Below, piece by piece: positions 1-10,555 of a stretch of 64,000 nucleotides of DNA. Location of the stretch: NCBI RefSeq assembly GCF_946479885.1, contig NZ_CAMLHM010000013.1, forward strand, positions 1 to 64,000, written 5' to 3'. The notes beneath the pieces are model-generated. The model did no database searches. It was given only the letters and a program-made list of their open reading frames with translations, and had not been told where the DNA came from. Each line of letters opens with the position of its first letter. Positions within the stretch are counted from its first letter, which is position 1. This stretch comes from an uncultured Devosia sp. GTDB taxonomy: Bacteria > Pseudomonadota > Alphaproteobacteria > Rhizobiales > Devosiaceae. Both the position numbers and the translations under genes were made by a program.

Positions 1-165
1 CCATTGTTGCCCTGGCCACCATTGCCATTGCCATTGTTGCCCTGGCCACCATTGCCATTGCCATTGTTGCCCTGGCCCTGGTTGCCGTTGCCATTACCAT
101 TGTTGCCCTGGCTGCCGTTGCCATTGTTGCCTTGGCCGTGGTTGCCGTTGTTACTCTGGCTGCCA
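1..165. repeat. 30-bp in-frame tandem repeat in the FecR-protein tail
   Basis: Bases 1-30 and 31-60 are identical 30-bp units. Further, increasingly degenerate units follow to about 165. The array is read leftward as a ten-residue Gly/Asn/Gln unit of the preceding gene. Because the unit is a multiple of three, gain or loss of copies changes tail length without shifting frame. The array continues past the window edge, so its copy number is unknown. Confidence 0.85.
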
Positions 166-797
166 CTATCGCCGTTGCCCTGGGCACCATTTCCATTCGC
201 GGCGAGCGTGACCTGCCCGTCCAGCGTAACCACAGGCGCGTGCTGGCCGCCGCCAGAGACGTCGAGCGCGACGCTGTCGCTCACCACCGCGCTTTGGCCC
301 GGCGCAATGTCGGTGGCGACACCGTGGACATAGTCCTGTACCTGAACAAGACCGCGGTCGACATCGACACTGGACTGCGTGTCATCGGAGTGAACGGTAA
401 ACCGCGTTCCCTTGACGATCGCCGCCAGGAATGGCGTCTGGACCGAGAAATGCTGGATCTGCAGACGCTCGGCCTCGACCGTTACCGTGCCATAGGCCTG
501 CATGATGGTCGTCATGCGCTCGCCCTGCCGATCAAAGATGCGGATCTCGGTCGCGCCACTCAACTCGATCGCTTCAGCACCACGGGTAAACGTGACGCGG
601 CTGCCGTCCACCGATCGGATGCGACTGCTGTCACTGACGATGTCGCCGCGTTGCAGTGGCAACCAGGAATCGTCGACCATGACGAGGACTTCGCCGCGCA
701 ACCGGTCGACCATCCAGTCGTCGGCCAGCACCAACCCCGAAAATCCGGCCCAGGCCGCGAGCGCCAACGCCACCCGCACGATTCCAATTCGGCTCAT
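1..797 (-). CDS. FecR-domain secreted protein with Gly/Asn/Gln repeat tail (3' end off window)
   Basis: Leftward frame starting at the ATG at 797-795 behind a GGAGGA ribosome site. It is open to the window edge, so the C terminus is missing; about 265 codons are visible. Residues 1-25 form a signal peptide ending in GLVLA. Residues about 30-190 look like a FecR domain: a RGEVLVMVDD strand, LQRGDIV, then TPFLAAIVKGTRFTV, which is the usual FecR core. From about residue 200 the protein becomes low complexity, built from Gly, Asn, Gln and a little Ser in ten-residue units (GNGNGGQGNN type). Stand-alone FecR proteins of this kind are periplasmic or surface proteins of unclear role, so the annotation stops at domain level. 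No TonB receptor or sigma factor is adjacent on the visible side. The family call is good; the function is unknown. Confidence 0.75.
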   Translation of the reverse strand, partial: MSRIGIVRVALALAAWAGFSGLVLADDWMVDRLRGEVLVMVDDSWLPLQRGDIVSDSSRIRSVDGSRVTFTRGAEAIELSGATEIRIFDRQGERMTTIMQAYGTVTVEAERLQIQHFSVQTPFLAAIVKGTRFTVHSDDTQSSVDVDRGLVQVQDYVHGVATDIAPGQSAVVSDSVALDVSGGGQHAPVVTLDGQVTLAANGNGAQGNGDSGSQSNNGNHGQGNNGNGSQGNNGNGNGNQGQGNNGNGNGGQGNNGNGNGGQGNN

Positions 798-1156
798 TCG
801 CCTTCCTCCATTCTGGATTCAGGCACGATAGTTTGCGGCCGTCTTGGTAGGGTTAATTGCAACGTCCGCGCCGAACTACATTCTCGGCCGTGGCTAACAC
901 TTTGCTATTGATCGACTTACACTATTTCGGCGGAAAGCCCCGCAATACGCCCCCAATGACCACTAAATCTCTCACAGAGTTGGAGAAACAAACCATGTCC
1001 TGGAGTCGGCGCGCCCTGCTGGCGCTGGCAGTGCCGGCAGCGTCTGCCTGGCCGCGCGATAGCGCCGCAGGCTGCTCGAACCCCATCGACGGCGCAAGCG
1101 GCGCACCTTAGGGTCGAAACATTGCCGCCTGCTCTCGTTCATTCCCTGGATTTGCC
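798..1156. other. Intergenic region between divergent genes; one doubtful 38-codon ORF
   Basis: This gap of 359 bases should hold the promoters of the leftward FecR gene and the rightward transporter gene. The only candidate gene is a rightward frame from ATG 994 to the stop at 1110. It starts MSWSRRALLALAVPAASAW, resembles a signal-peptide N terminus and then stops. It has only a weak GGAG about 10 bases upstream, so it may be a gene remnant or chance. I see no terminator and no clear promoter hexamers. Confidence 0.4.
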
Positions 1157-2089
1157 ATGCCGATCGGCGTGATCTACGCACTTGTCGCCTATTCGGTCTA
1201 TTCCTGCGGCGATGCCATCATCAAGGGCTTCGGCCAGGATCTATCGGTCTTCGAGATCGGCTTCTTCGTCGCCCTATTCGGCCTGATGCCGGCCGCCTTT
1301 GCCAAGCCCAAGGGCGAGCGCTGGCGTGACAGCTTCAAGCTCAAGCATCCGGCACTGGTGCATCTGCGCGCATTCACGGGCGTCAGTTCCTCTACCCTGG
1401 TGACGATATCGTTCACCACCATCCCGTTCGCCGAGACCTATTCCCTGGTCTTCATGATGCCGCTGTTCATTACGGCCATGTCGGTGCTCATCCTCAAGGA
1501 GCGGGTCGACCTGACGCGCTGGTCAATGCTGGCTCTGGGCTTTGCCGGCGTGATGCTGGTCGTGCGACCCGGCTTCCGCGAGCTGGAGTTCGGCCACCTG
1601 ACGGCTTTGCTCTGCGCGGTCTTCGGAGCCTCGACCACGACCATATTGCGGGTCATCGCGCCCAGCGAGAAGCGGGTCAGCTTGATCGCCCTGCCCGCCC
1701 TCTATCTGATCGTCGCCAACGCCGTGCTGATGGCCCCCAGCTTCGTCATGCCGACCCCTCAGCAGTTCGGTTTGCTCGCCGCTTCTGGCAGCATGGTGGG
1801 CATGGGGCATATCCTGTTGATTGCAGCGACGCGCAATGCGCCGGCCAGCCAGGTGGCTCCAATCCAGTATGTGCAGATCGTCTGGGCGATCGGCCTGGGC
1901 GCTTTCTTCTACTTCGAATACCCCGATTTGCTCGCCTATATCGGCCTGGGCGTGGTGGTCCTGTCCGGACTGGTCAACGTCCTGATCGACGGCACCCGCG
2001 CCCGCATTGCCGGACGCTTTGCCGAATATCGCGCCCGCCGCCCGGAAGCACCCACCGATATCGCAGAGGTTCAGGGCCCCGAAATATAG
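1157..2089 (+). CDS. DMT-superfamily (EamA) transporter, copy 1
   Basis: The product is a 310-residue integral membrane protein with about ten hydrophobic segments, arranged as two EamA halves of five (roughly residues 5-140 and 150-285). The charged loop ERWRDSFKLKHP after segment 2 and the LILKERVDLTRW motif at the end of the first half are typical of the RhaT/EamA drug/metabolite transporter family. These are inner-membrane secondary transporters or exporters of small metabolites; the substrate cannot be read from sequence. The cytoplasmic tail after residue 285 is Arg-rich. A close paralogue lies directly downstream (2184-3068) in the same orientation with the same ERWRD loop, so the pair arose by tandem duplication. 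No convincing ribosome site was seen before this ATG. Confidence 0.85.
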   Translation: MPIGVIYALVAYSVYSCGDAIIKGFGQDLSVFEIGFFVALFGLMPAAFAKPKGERWRDSFKLKHPALVHLRAFTGVSSSTLVTISFTTIPFAETYSLVFMMPLFITAMSVLILKERVDLTRWSMLALGFAGVMLVVRPGFRELEFGHLTALLCAVFGASTTTILRVIAPSEKRVSLIALPALYLIVANAVLMAPSFVMPTPQQFGLLAASGSMVGMGHILLIAATRNAPASQVAPIQYVQIVWAIGLGAFFYFEYPDLLAYIGLGVVVLSGLVNVLIDGTRARIAGRFAEYRARRPEAPTDIAEVQGPEI

Positions 2090-2183
2090 CGCGATTGCCG
2101 AGGTCGGCGCCGTCGACGGCTGCCGCCCCTGCTTGTATGGTAGTCAGGTTTTTCGAGTCTCCTCATACTTCCGGATATTTGCG

Positions 2184-3068
2184 ATGCCTGTTGGCGTCAT
2201 CCTTGCCTTTCTGGCCTATGCCAGCTTTTCCATCGCCGATGCCCTGATCAAGGCGACGGGCCCGACCATGTCGGTGTTCGAGATCGCGTTCTTCACCACC
2301 AGCCTGTCGATCATCCCGGCGATCCTGACCAGGCGCGGTGAGCGCTGGCGTGACCTCTACAAGCTGCGCCATCCCTGGCTGGTGCACCTGCGCTGCGCGA
2401 CGGCCATTTCCGGCACAGCCTGCGTGATGTTCGCCTTCACCCACATTCCCTTTGCCGATGTCTATGCCATCGGTTTCCTTACCCCCATCATCGTCACCCT
2501 GCTGGGTGTGCTGGTGCTGCGCGAGCATGTGGCGCTGCATCGCTGGTTGCTGCTGATCATCAGCTTCCTGGGCGTGGTTCTCGTTATCCGACCAGGTGTG
2601 CGCGACCTGCAACTGGGTCATCTGGCAATCTTCTGCAGCGTCTTTTTTGGCGGCATCACCACGATCATCCTGCGCCACGTGGCCCCCAAGGAGCGGCGCG
2701 TCAGCCTGGTCGGCCTGCAAGTGCTCTATTCGGCCCTGTTCAACGGGGTGATGATGATCCCGACCTTCGTCATTCCCTCACCCGAGCAACTCGCCGTCTT
2801 TCTCGGCATCGGCCTGCTCGGCGGCACGGGCGGCCTGCTGCTGATTGCGGCGGCCAGACGCACGCCGGCCAACCTGGTTGCACCGGTGCAGTATAGCCAG
2901 CTGATCTGGGCGATTGTCTTTGGCGCGCTGTTTTTCGGCGAGTATCCGGACTATGTCGCGGTTATCGGCCTCGTCATCGTCCTGGCGGCGGGCCTCGCCA
3001 ACGTATTGACCGAGAAGCTCAAAATCGTCTGGAAGCCCCGCATCTTCTTCTGGCGCACCGGGCTGTAG
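2184..3068 (+). CDS. DMT-superfamily (EamA) transporter, copy 2
   Basis: The product has 294 residues and ten predicted membrane segments in two EamA halves. It starts at ATG 2184 (MPVGVILAFLAYASFSIADA), which aligns residue for residue with the start of the upstream paralogue (MPIGVIYALVAYSVYSCGDA). The frame is open further upstream, but that extension overlaps the preceding gene and is not conserved in it. The shared ERWRDLYKLRHP loop and the LVLREHVALHRW motif support a tandem duplication followed by divergence. As a DMT family member it probably moves a small organic solute across the inner membrane; the substrate is unknown. The 94-base gap to copy 1 has no obvious terminator, so the two may be co-transcribed. 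The gene ends just before an inverted repeat at 3099-3183 and converges on alaS. Confidence 0.85.
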   Translation: MPVGVILAFLAYASFSIADALIKATGPTMSVFEIAFFTTSLSIIPAILTRRGERWRDLYKLRHPWLVHLRCATAISGTACVMFAFTHIPFADVYAIGFLTPIIVTLLGVLVLREHVALHRWLLLIISFLGVVLVIRPGVRDLQLGHLAIFCSVFFGGITTIILRHVAPKERRVSLVGLQVLYSALFNGVMMIPTFVIPSPEQLAVFLGIGLLGGTGGLLLIAAARRTPANLVAPVQYSQLIWAIVFGALFFGEYPDYVAVIGLVIVLAAGLANVLTEKLKIVWKPRIFFWRTGL

Positions 3069-3098
3069 CGGGCCGGGTCGCGATCCTTTCGCGCACGC

Positions 3099-3183
3099 GG
3101 CGTTCCCTTGAGCCTGACCCGAGGGCCATTCTCAGCACGGCGCACGCGGCTAGCGGCCCTCGGGTCAAGCCCGAGGGAACGCA
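3099..3183. repeat. Dispersed inverted repeat, copy 1
   Basis: About 85 bp with imperfect outer symmetry: GCGTTCCCTTGAGCCTGACC at the left end, and a core GGGTCAAGCCCGAGGGAACG at the right end. The same right-hand core recurs word for word near 34978-34998 and 35740-35761 and almost so near 37990-38010. Here it sits between the convergent transporter and alaS genes, where it could act as a bidirectional terminator or REP-like element. Confidence 0.75.
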
Positions 3184-3202
3184 GTGGATGGTTGAGTAGC
3201 CG

Positions 3203-5848
<2,646 letters not shown>

Positions 5849-6020
5849 CTAGAGGCTTTCATTACGGAAATTGGCGCCAGGCGCCATAGACGAGTTCGGC
5901 TGGCTTTCTATCGCGCAGCTTGCCGCCATGTCCAGCATTGCGGCGGCAAAGCGACGCCGTTGCAAAGAAAAGAGGCACCGCTTGCGCGATGCCCCATAAA
6001 TCCCTGCATGGGAGAATGGC

Positions 6021-7097
6021 TTATTCGTCGTCGCCGCCGGCGACATCGTCGCCCCCGGCCACCAGCAACACCTCGCCAAGCAGACCCGAGCTTTCGCGCA
6101 CGCCCTGTTCGATCGTGCTGGCAATGGCCGGATTGTCCTTGAGAAACTGCCGCGCATTCTCGCGGCCCTGCCCGAGGCGCTGGCTGTCCCAGGAGAACCA
6201 GGCGCCGGACTTCTCGATGATACCTGATTTGACGCCAAGGTCGAGCAATTCGCCGGTCTTGGAAATGCCTTCGCCATACATGATGTCGAATTCGACCTGA
6301 CGGAATGGTGGGGCCAGCTTGTTCTTGACCACCTTCACGCGGGTCTGGTTGCCCACGATCTCTTCGCGGTCCTTGAGCGCGCCGATACGGCGGATGTCGA
6401 GGCGTACGGAGGCGTAGAACTTGAGCGCATTGCCGCCCGTGGTGGTTTCGGGCGAGCCATACATCACGCCGATCTTCATGCGGATCTGGTTGATGAAGAT
6501 GACCAGGCACTTGGACTTGGAAATTGACGAGGTCAGCTTGCGCATCGCCTGGCTCATGAGGCGAGCCTGGAGGCCCGGCAGCGCATCGCCCATTTCGCCT
6601 TCGAGTTCGGCGCGCGGCGTGAGCGCAGCCACCGAATCGATCACCAGCACGTCGATGGCGCCGGAACGCACCAGCGTATCGGTGATTTCGAGCGCCTGTT
6701 CGCCTGCGTCGGGCTGAGAGATCAGCAGGTCATCGACACTCACGCCCAGCTTGCGGGCATAGATCGGATCAAGCGCATGTTCGGCGTCGACAAAGGCGCA
6801 GATGCCGCCGGCCTTCTGAGCCTCCGCGATGACATGCAGCGCCAGCGTTGTCTTGCCCGAGCTTTCCGGCCCGAAAATCTCGACGATACGACCCTTGGGC
6901 AGACCGCCGATGCCAAGCGCGATATCGAGGCCGAGCGAACCGGTCGAAATCGATTCGACCTCGATCGACGACGCTTCGCCAAGGCGCATGATAGAGCCCT
7001 TGCCGAAATTGCGCTCGATCTGGCCGAGCGCGGCGGCAAGCGCCTTTTCCTTATCCATCGATCCACCTTCAACTACACGAAGCGGGGCACTCGCCAT
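6021..7097 (-). CDS. recA: Recombinase RecA
   Basis: The 358-residue DNA strand-exchange ATPase acts in homologous recombination and as LexA co-protease in the SOS response. Walker A is GPESSGKTT (about residue 70-78), Walker B is [10 protein letters not shown] (about 150), and the loop regions LMSQAMRKL and [12 protein letters not shown] are intact. The C terminus is Asp/Glu/Gly-rich as in the family. The start at ATG 7097 is supported by AAGGAG seven bases upstream. It adds a 13-residue leader ([13 protein letters not shown]) before the usual [11 protein letters not shown] start, as is common in rhizobial RecA. A GTTC-N7-GTTC SOS box lies about 85 bases upstream (7181-7195). Confidence 0.98.
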   Translation of the reverse strand: MASAPLRVVEGGSMDKEKALAAALGQIERNFGKGSIMRLGEASSIEVESISTGSLGLDIALGIGGLPKGRIVEIFGPESSGKTTLALHVIAEAQKAGGICAFVDAEHALDPIYARKLGVSVDDLLISQPDAGEQALEITDTLVRSGAIDVLVIDSVAALTPRAELEGEMGDALPGLQARLMSQAMRKLTSSISKSKCLVIFINQIRMKIGVMYGSPETTTGGNALKFYASVRLDIRRIGALKDREEIVGNQTRVKVVKNKLAPPFRQVEFDIMYGEGISKTGELLDLGVKSGIIEKSGAWFSWDSQRLGQGRENARQFLKDNPAIASTIEQGVRESSGLLGEVLLVAGGDDVAGGDDE

Positions 7098-7180
7098 CTA
7101 GTCTCTCCTTATTCCACGCTCTTGGAGGCTGCGCAACGCGCCGACGCCTGATGTGGCCATGCATTGGATGTGCGCTATTT

Positions 7181-7195
7181 GTTCTCATCTTGTTC
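7181..7195 (-). promoter_or_regulatory. SOS (LexA) box upstream of recA
   Basis: GTTC-TCATCTT-GTTC, which reads GAAC-N7-GAAC toward recA. It matches exactly the direct-repeat LexA operator known for alphaproteobacteria, which differs from the E. coli CTG-N10-CAG box. A small palindrome GTTCCGGAAC overlaps its right half (7192-7201). The rest of the 290-base recA/GguC gap shows only a short hairpin CTGACA-GAGCC-TGTCAG near 7258-7274. Confidence 0.85.
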
Positions 7196-7387
7196 CGGAA
7201 CTGTCAAGGTACAAAATGAGAACATCGGCGCTACCACGAGAGAATCGGCGACTTCCCTGACAGAGCCTGTCAGCAGCGACGTCAGTTGGCTCAACTAAAT
7301 AAGTATGATTTTTGACTTGCCTCACCGAACCATGTTGCGCTTTATGCCTCCAACCCGGGCCCGAGGGCTCAGCGAAGGAGCCGTGCC

Positions 7388-8383
7388 ATGAACCTGATCC
7401 AGTTTTTCGACCTCAACGGCGAGCGCGCAGTCGGTGCCGTCGACAATGGCACCGCCCATGTCGTCAATGGCGCGACCAGCGTCTACGCCCTTGCGACCGA
7501 AGCGCTGTCCCGCCAGGGCGGCCTCGCCGCGCTGATCGCTGAAAGGGGCCTCGGCGCCACCATCGACCGCGCTGCCATCTTGGCCGAGGGCCGCATGCTG
7601 GCGCCGGTCGATCATCCCGATCCGGCTCACCTCTATGTCACGGGCACCGGACTCACCCATCTGGGCTCCGCCGCTACGCGTGACGCCATGCACACCGCCA
7701 ATAGCGGCGCGACCGAAACCGGCCTCACCGACACCATGAAGATGTTCCGCATGGGCCTCGAGGGCGGCAAGCCCGCCGACGGGCTCAAGGGTGTGCAGCC
7801 CGAATGGTTCTACAAGGGCAACGGCTATTCGGTGATCAATCCGGGCCATCCGATCCCCTCCCCGGGCTTTGCCCTGGACGCCGGTGAAGAGCCCGAGATC
7901 GCCGGCATCTACCTGATCGACCAGAACGGCCAGCCGCGCCGCCTCGGCTTTGCTCTGGCCAATGAGTTTTCCGACCACGTGACCGAGCGGGTCAACTACC
8001 TCTACTTGGCCCATTCCAAGCTCCGCGCCTGTGCCTTCGGCCCCGAGCTGCGCGTCGGCGACCTGCCGGCACATATCGAGGGCAAGTCGCGCATCTGGCG
8101 CGATGGCAAGGTGTTGTGGGAAAAGCCGTTCCTGTCGGGTGAGGACAATATGAGCCACACCATCGCCAACCTCGAATATCACCACTTCAAGTACGACCTG
8201 TTCCGTCGCCCGGGCGACGTGCATGTGCATATGTTCGGCACGGCGACCCTGAGTTTTGCCGATGGCATCAAGACCCAGCCCGACGACATCTTCGAGATCG
8301 AGGAAACCCAGTTCGGCGCGGCCCTGCGCAACCCCGTACGGACCGAGACCGAGCACTCGGTCATCGTCGGCAACCTCTATTGA
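7388..8383 (+). CDS. GguC/AraD1-family protein (fumarylacetoacetase-like fold)
   Basis: The 331-residue soluble protein starts MNLIQFFDLNGERAVGAV after AAGGAG nine bases upstream. The pattern YVTGTGLTHLGSAATRDAM, then KGNG, DAGEEPEIAGIYLID and RRPGDVHVHMFGTATLSF is that of the GguC/AraD1 group. GguC was named in Agrobacterium next to a sugar ABC transporter, and AraD1 enzymes are linked to 2-keto-3-deoxy sugar-acid breakdown. The DAGEEPE acidic cluster probably holds a divalent metal, as in fumarylacetoacetate hydrolase folds. An aldo/keto reductase of the sugar dehydrogenase type follows 56 bases later, which fits a pentose or fucose oxidation pathway. The exact substrate is inferred, not shown. 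Confidence 0.75.
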   Translation: MNLIQFFDLNGERAVGAVDNGTAHVVNGATSVYALATEALSRQGGLAALIAERGLGATIDRAAILAEGRMLAPVDHPDPAHLYVTGTGLTHLGSAATRDAMHTANSGATETGLTDTMKMFRMGLEGGKPADGLKGVQPEWFYKGNGYSVINPGHPIPSPGFALDAGEEPEIAGIYLIDQNGQPRRLGFALANEFSDHVTERVNYLYLAHSKLRACAFGPELRVGDLPAHIEGKSRIWRDGKVLWEKPFLSGEDNMSHTIANLEYHHFKYDLFRRPGDVHVHMFGTATLSFADGIKTQPDDIFEIEETQFGAALRNPVRTETEHSVIVGNLY

Positions 8384-8406
8384 GCTTGAAGCCGGTCAAC
8401 TAACAT

Positions 8407-8444
8407 GTCAGTTATCCCTCCGCCGTTTGGAGGGATAACATGAC
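8407..8444 (+). promoter_or_regulatory. Hairpin enclosing the ribosome site and start codon of the aldo/keto reductase gene
   Basis: GTTATCCCTCC (8411-8421) and GGAGGGATAAC (8429-8439) are perfect 11-bp arms around a 7-base loop. The right arm contains the Shine-Dalgarno GGAGGG and ends on the base before ATG 8440. With a bulged A the stem extends by four more pairs (GTCA 8407-8410 with TGAC 8441-8444), taking in the start codon itself. In the folded state the ribosome site would be masked. There is no U-run, so it is not a simple terminator. Confidence 0.7.
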
Positions 8445-9459
8445 TGCTCGCACGTTCGAAAAGCGCCGGATTGGCCGCACTGACCTGGAAGTGACGACAC
8501 TGGGCCTGGGCGGGGCTTCACTGGCAGGCATCTTCTCCGGTGTTTCTCCCGAACAGGCACGCGCTACGGTAGCCCATGCACTGGACGTGGGGATAAATTA
8601 CGTCGATACCGCGCCGCAATATGGCCTGGGCCGCTCCGAACACCTGGTTGGCGATGCCTTGCGCGAGCGCCGCGACGGCGTGGTGCTGTCGAGCAAGGTC
8701 GGGCGCCTGCTTAAGCCCGTCAGCGCCGCCGAGCAGGACAAGGGCAACTGGGTCGATCCCCTGCCCTTCAACCAGCTCTACGATTATTCCTATGACGGGG
8801 TGATGCGCTCATTCGAGGACAGCCAGCAGCGGCTGGGCCTCAAGGACATCGACATCCTCTATGTCCACGATATCGGCGTCGCCACCCATGGTGTTGAGGG
8901 CAACAAGCCGCTCTGGGCCCAGTTGGCCAGCGGCGGCTACAAGGCCTTGCGCGAATTGCGCGATGCCGGCGTGGTCAAGGCGATTGGCCTCGGCGTCAAC
9001 GAGTGGCAGGTGCTGATGGATGCGTTTGCTTTGGGTGACTGGGACGTGTTCCTGCTCGCCGGGCGCTACACGCTGCTCGAACAGACATCGCTCGATCCCT
9101 TCATGACCACCTGCGTCCAGCGCGGTGCCTCGGTGGTCGTGGGCGGGCCGTTCAATTCCGGCATTCTGGTTGGCGGCGACAAGTTCAACTATGCCAAGGC
9201 GCCGGATGACATCGTCGCCAAGGTTAGGGCGATCGAGGCTGTGTGCCGCCAATTCGGCGTGCCCCTTCCTGCCGCGGCGCTGCAATTCCCGCTGACGCAC
9301 CCCGCTGTCTGCAACGTGCTGCCGGGACCGCGCTCGCCGCAGGAACTCGATGGCATTCTCGACTGGTGGGACGTCAAGGTGCCGGGCGAGCTGTGGACGA
9401 CGCTGGCCGCCAAGGGGCTGCTGGCATCCGGCACGCCCATTCCCGGCGGAACGGCTTGA
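8440..9459 (+). CDS. Aldo/keto reductase (D-threo-aldose / L-fucose dehydrogenase type)
   Basis: The product is a 339-residue NAD(P)-dependent TIM-barrel oxidoreductase. The family's catalytic tetrad is present: Asp56 and Tyr61 in DTAPQYGLG, Lys86 in SSKVGR, and His143 in YVHDIG. The N terminus RRIGRTDLEVTTLGLGG is standard. The WVDPLPFNQLYDYSYDGVMRSFEDS stretch resembles the branch containing D-threo-aldose 1-dehydrogenase and pyridoxal 4-dehydrogenase, which oxidise sugars such as L-fucose to lactones. It lies 56 bases after a GguC/AraD1-type gene, so the two may act on the same sugar. Its ribosome site is buried in a perfect hairpin (8411-8439), suggesting control of translation. The substrate is an inference from subfamily resemblance. 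Confidence 0.8.
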   Translation: MTARTFEKRRIGRTDLEVTTLGLGGASLAGIFSGVSPEQARATVAHALDVGINYVDTAPQYGLGRSEHLVGDALRERRDGVVLSSKVGRLLKPVSAAEQDKGNWVDPLPFNQLYDYSYDGVMRSFEDSQQRLGLKDIDILYVHDIGVATHGVEGNKPLWAQLASGGYKALRELRDAGVVKAIGLGVNEWQVLMDAFALGDWDVFLLAGRYTLLEQTSLDPFMTTCVQRGASVVVGGPFNSGILVGGDKFNYAKAPDDIVAKVRAIEAVCRQFGVPLPAAALQFPLTHPAVCNVLPGPRSPQELDGILDWWDVKVPGELWTTLAAKGLLASGTPIPGGTA

Positions 9460-9482
9460 CGGGTTCATAGGCAAAGCGCAAT

Positions 9483-9514
9483 ATAACTGAACGGTTCTAG
9501 AACCTGAAAGTTAT
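9483..9514. promoter_or_regulatory. Dyad operator upstream of the arsR-type gene
   Basis: Nested palindrome with one common centre at 9498/9499: the core GGTTCTAGAACC (9493-9504) is perfect over 12 bp, and outer arms ATAACT (9483-9488) and AGTTAT (9509-9514) are also perfect inverted repeats. It ends five bases before the start codon of the ArsR-type regulator. ArsR-family dimers bind such dyads, so this is a good candidate autoregulatory operator. Confidence 0.65.
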
Positions 9515-9518
9515 CGCC

Positions 9519-9869
9519 ATGCCGACGCCAGCCCAACTCGATGCTACCTTCCAGGCGCTCGCCGATCCGACCCGGCGGGCGATCCTGGCGCGCCTGGCGT
9601 TGGGGGAAGCGTCGGTTATGGAGCTGGCTGAGCCTTTCGAAATGAGCCAGCCGGCAATTTCCAAACATCTCAAGGTGCTTGAAAATGCCGGACTGATTTC
9701 GCGCGGCCGGGATGCGCAACGCCGCCCCTGCAAGCTGGAAGCAGCGCCGCTGGCCGAGGCCACGGGCTGGCTGATCGAATACCGCAAATTCTGGGAAAAG
9801 CAGTTCGGCCAGCTCGACGACCTGCTGGATGAATTGAAGCGCCTCGAAACCGCTGCCGGCAAGAACTGA
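9519..9869 (+). CDS. ArsR-family winged-helix transcriptional regulator
   Basis: The product has 116 residues. The helix-turn-helix is clear: ADPTRRAILARLALGEASVMELAEPF, then MSQPAISKHLKVLENAGLISRGRDAQRR, ending with a wing and a dimerisation helix (EYRKFWEKQFGQLDDLLDELKRLE). The metal-sensing CVC motif of arsenic-responsive members is absent. It belongs to the group found paired with SRPBCC/AHSA1 proteins. The SRPBCC gene begins 10 bases downstream, and a small membrane protein gene overlaps that, giving a three-gene operon. The palindrome at 9483-9514 is the likely operator for autorepression. The inducing signal is unknown. Confidence 0.88.
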   Translation: MPTPAQLDATFQALADPTRRAILARLALGEASVMELAEPFEMSQPAISKHLKVLENAGLISRGRDAQRRPCKLEAAPLAEATGWLIEYRKFWEKQFGQLDDLLDELKRLETAAGKN

Positions 9870-9879
9870 GGAGATCGTC

Positions 9880-10368
9880 ATGGCCTTTGGCGGACCGCTG
9901 ACCGTAACCACCCCCACCGACACGCAGATCGTCATAACCAGGCAATTCGATGCGCCACGGCACCTGGTCTTCGCCTGCTACACCCAGCCCGCGCTCATCC
10001 GCCGCTGGCTCAATGGCGCCGAAGGCTGGATCATGACGGTCTGCGAGTTCGACGCCAAGGTCGGCGGCAAATACCGCTACGAGTGGAAGGCGCCCAGCGG
10101 CTACGTCATGGGCATGGGTGGTGTGGTGACGGCCTTCGAACCAGTCTCGCATGTCGCCAGCGCCGAACTGTTCGACGACGACTGGACCGGCGGCGAGACG
10201 GTCTCGACGCTGGATTTCGACGAAGTCAGCAGCCGCACCACGCTGGTCAACACCATCACCTATGCTTCCAAGGATGCCCGCGACGGCGCCCTGGCGACGC
10301 CGATGGCCGAGGGGATGGAGTTTGGCTACAAGAAGCTGGACGAGCTGCTGGCCGAGCAACAACGATGA
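9880..10368 (+). CDS. SRPBCC (AHSA1-type) domain protein
   Basis: The product has 162 residues and is preceded by GAGGAG. The motifs VITRQFDAPRHLVFACYTQPALIRRWLNG, then GGKYRYEWKAPSG, then a C-terminal helix ending in GMEFGYKKLDELLAEQ are typical of the START-like hydrophobic-pocket fold of the activator-of-Hsp90-ATPase-1-like group. These proteins bind a hydrophobic small molecule; the ligand is unknown. It is the second gene of the ArsR-led operon. Such ArsR/SRPBCC pairs are common in alpha- and actinobacteria, often in stress or degradation contexts. Its stop codon overlaps the next start (ATGA). Confidence 0.85.
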   Translation: MAFGGPLTVTTPTDTQIVITRQFDAPRHLVFACYTQPALIRRWLNGAEGWIMTVCEFDAKVGGKYRYEWKAPSGYVMGMGGVVTAFEPVSHVASAELFDDDWTGGETVSTLDFDEVSSRTTLVNTITYASKDARDGALATPMAEGMEFGYKKLDELLAEQQR

Positions 10369-10544
10369 ACGATCCTCGCATTTCGGCCCTGATCTGCGCC
10401 GCCGTGGCAATCTGGCTCGGCTACACCATCTTTTCCGCCACCGAGGCGCCGAGCACGTTCCTGCTGGTCGCCCAATGGACATTCTTCCTCGTGGCTCTCG
10501 CCGGGCTTGGCGCCGCCCTGGCGCGCATCCTGCGCGGCCGCTAA
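10365..10544 (+). CDS. Small two-helix membrane protein
   Basis: A 59-residue frame whose ATG overlaps the SRPBCC stop codon (ATGA), implying translational coupling. Two hydrophobic helices are visible, about residues 7-24 (ALICAAVAIWLGYTIF) and 31-53 (FLLVAQWTFFLVALAGLGAAL), followed by a basic tail RILRGR. I do not recognise a family. The tight coupling to the ArsR/SRPBCC operon makes it a plausible real gene, perhaps a membrane partner of that system. Confidence 0.6.
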   Translation: MNDPRISALICAAVAIWLGYTIFSATEAPSTFLLVAQWTFFLVALAGLGAALARILRGR

Positions 10545-10555
10545 GAGAAGCAGTA

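Noticed and set aside
1..165. Repeat array resembling a CRISPR or satellite
   Set aside because: The 30-bp units have no unique spacers and continue an open reading frame with Gly/Asn/Gln codons; it is a coding tandem repeat.
994..1110. 38-codon ORF with signal-peptide-like start
   Set aside because: Weak ribosome site, abrupt end and no recognisable mature part; kept only as a note in the intergenic entry.
7258..7274. Hairpin CTGACA-GAGCC-TGTCAG between recA and the GguC-type gene
   Set aside because: Short stem with no T-run and not overlapping a start codon; no reason to call it a terminator or operator.
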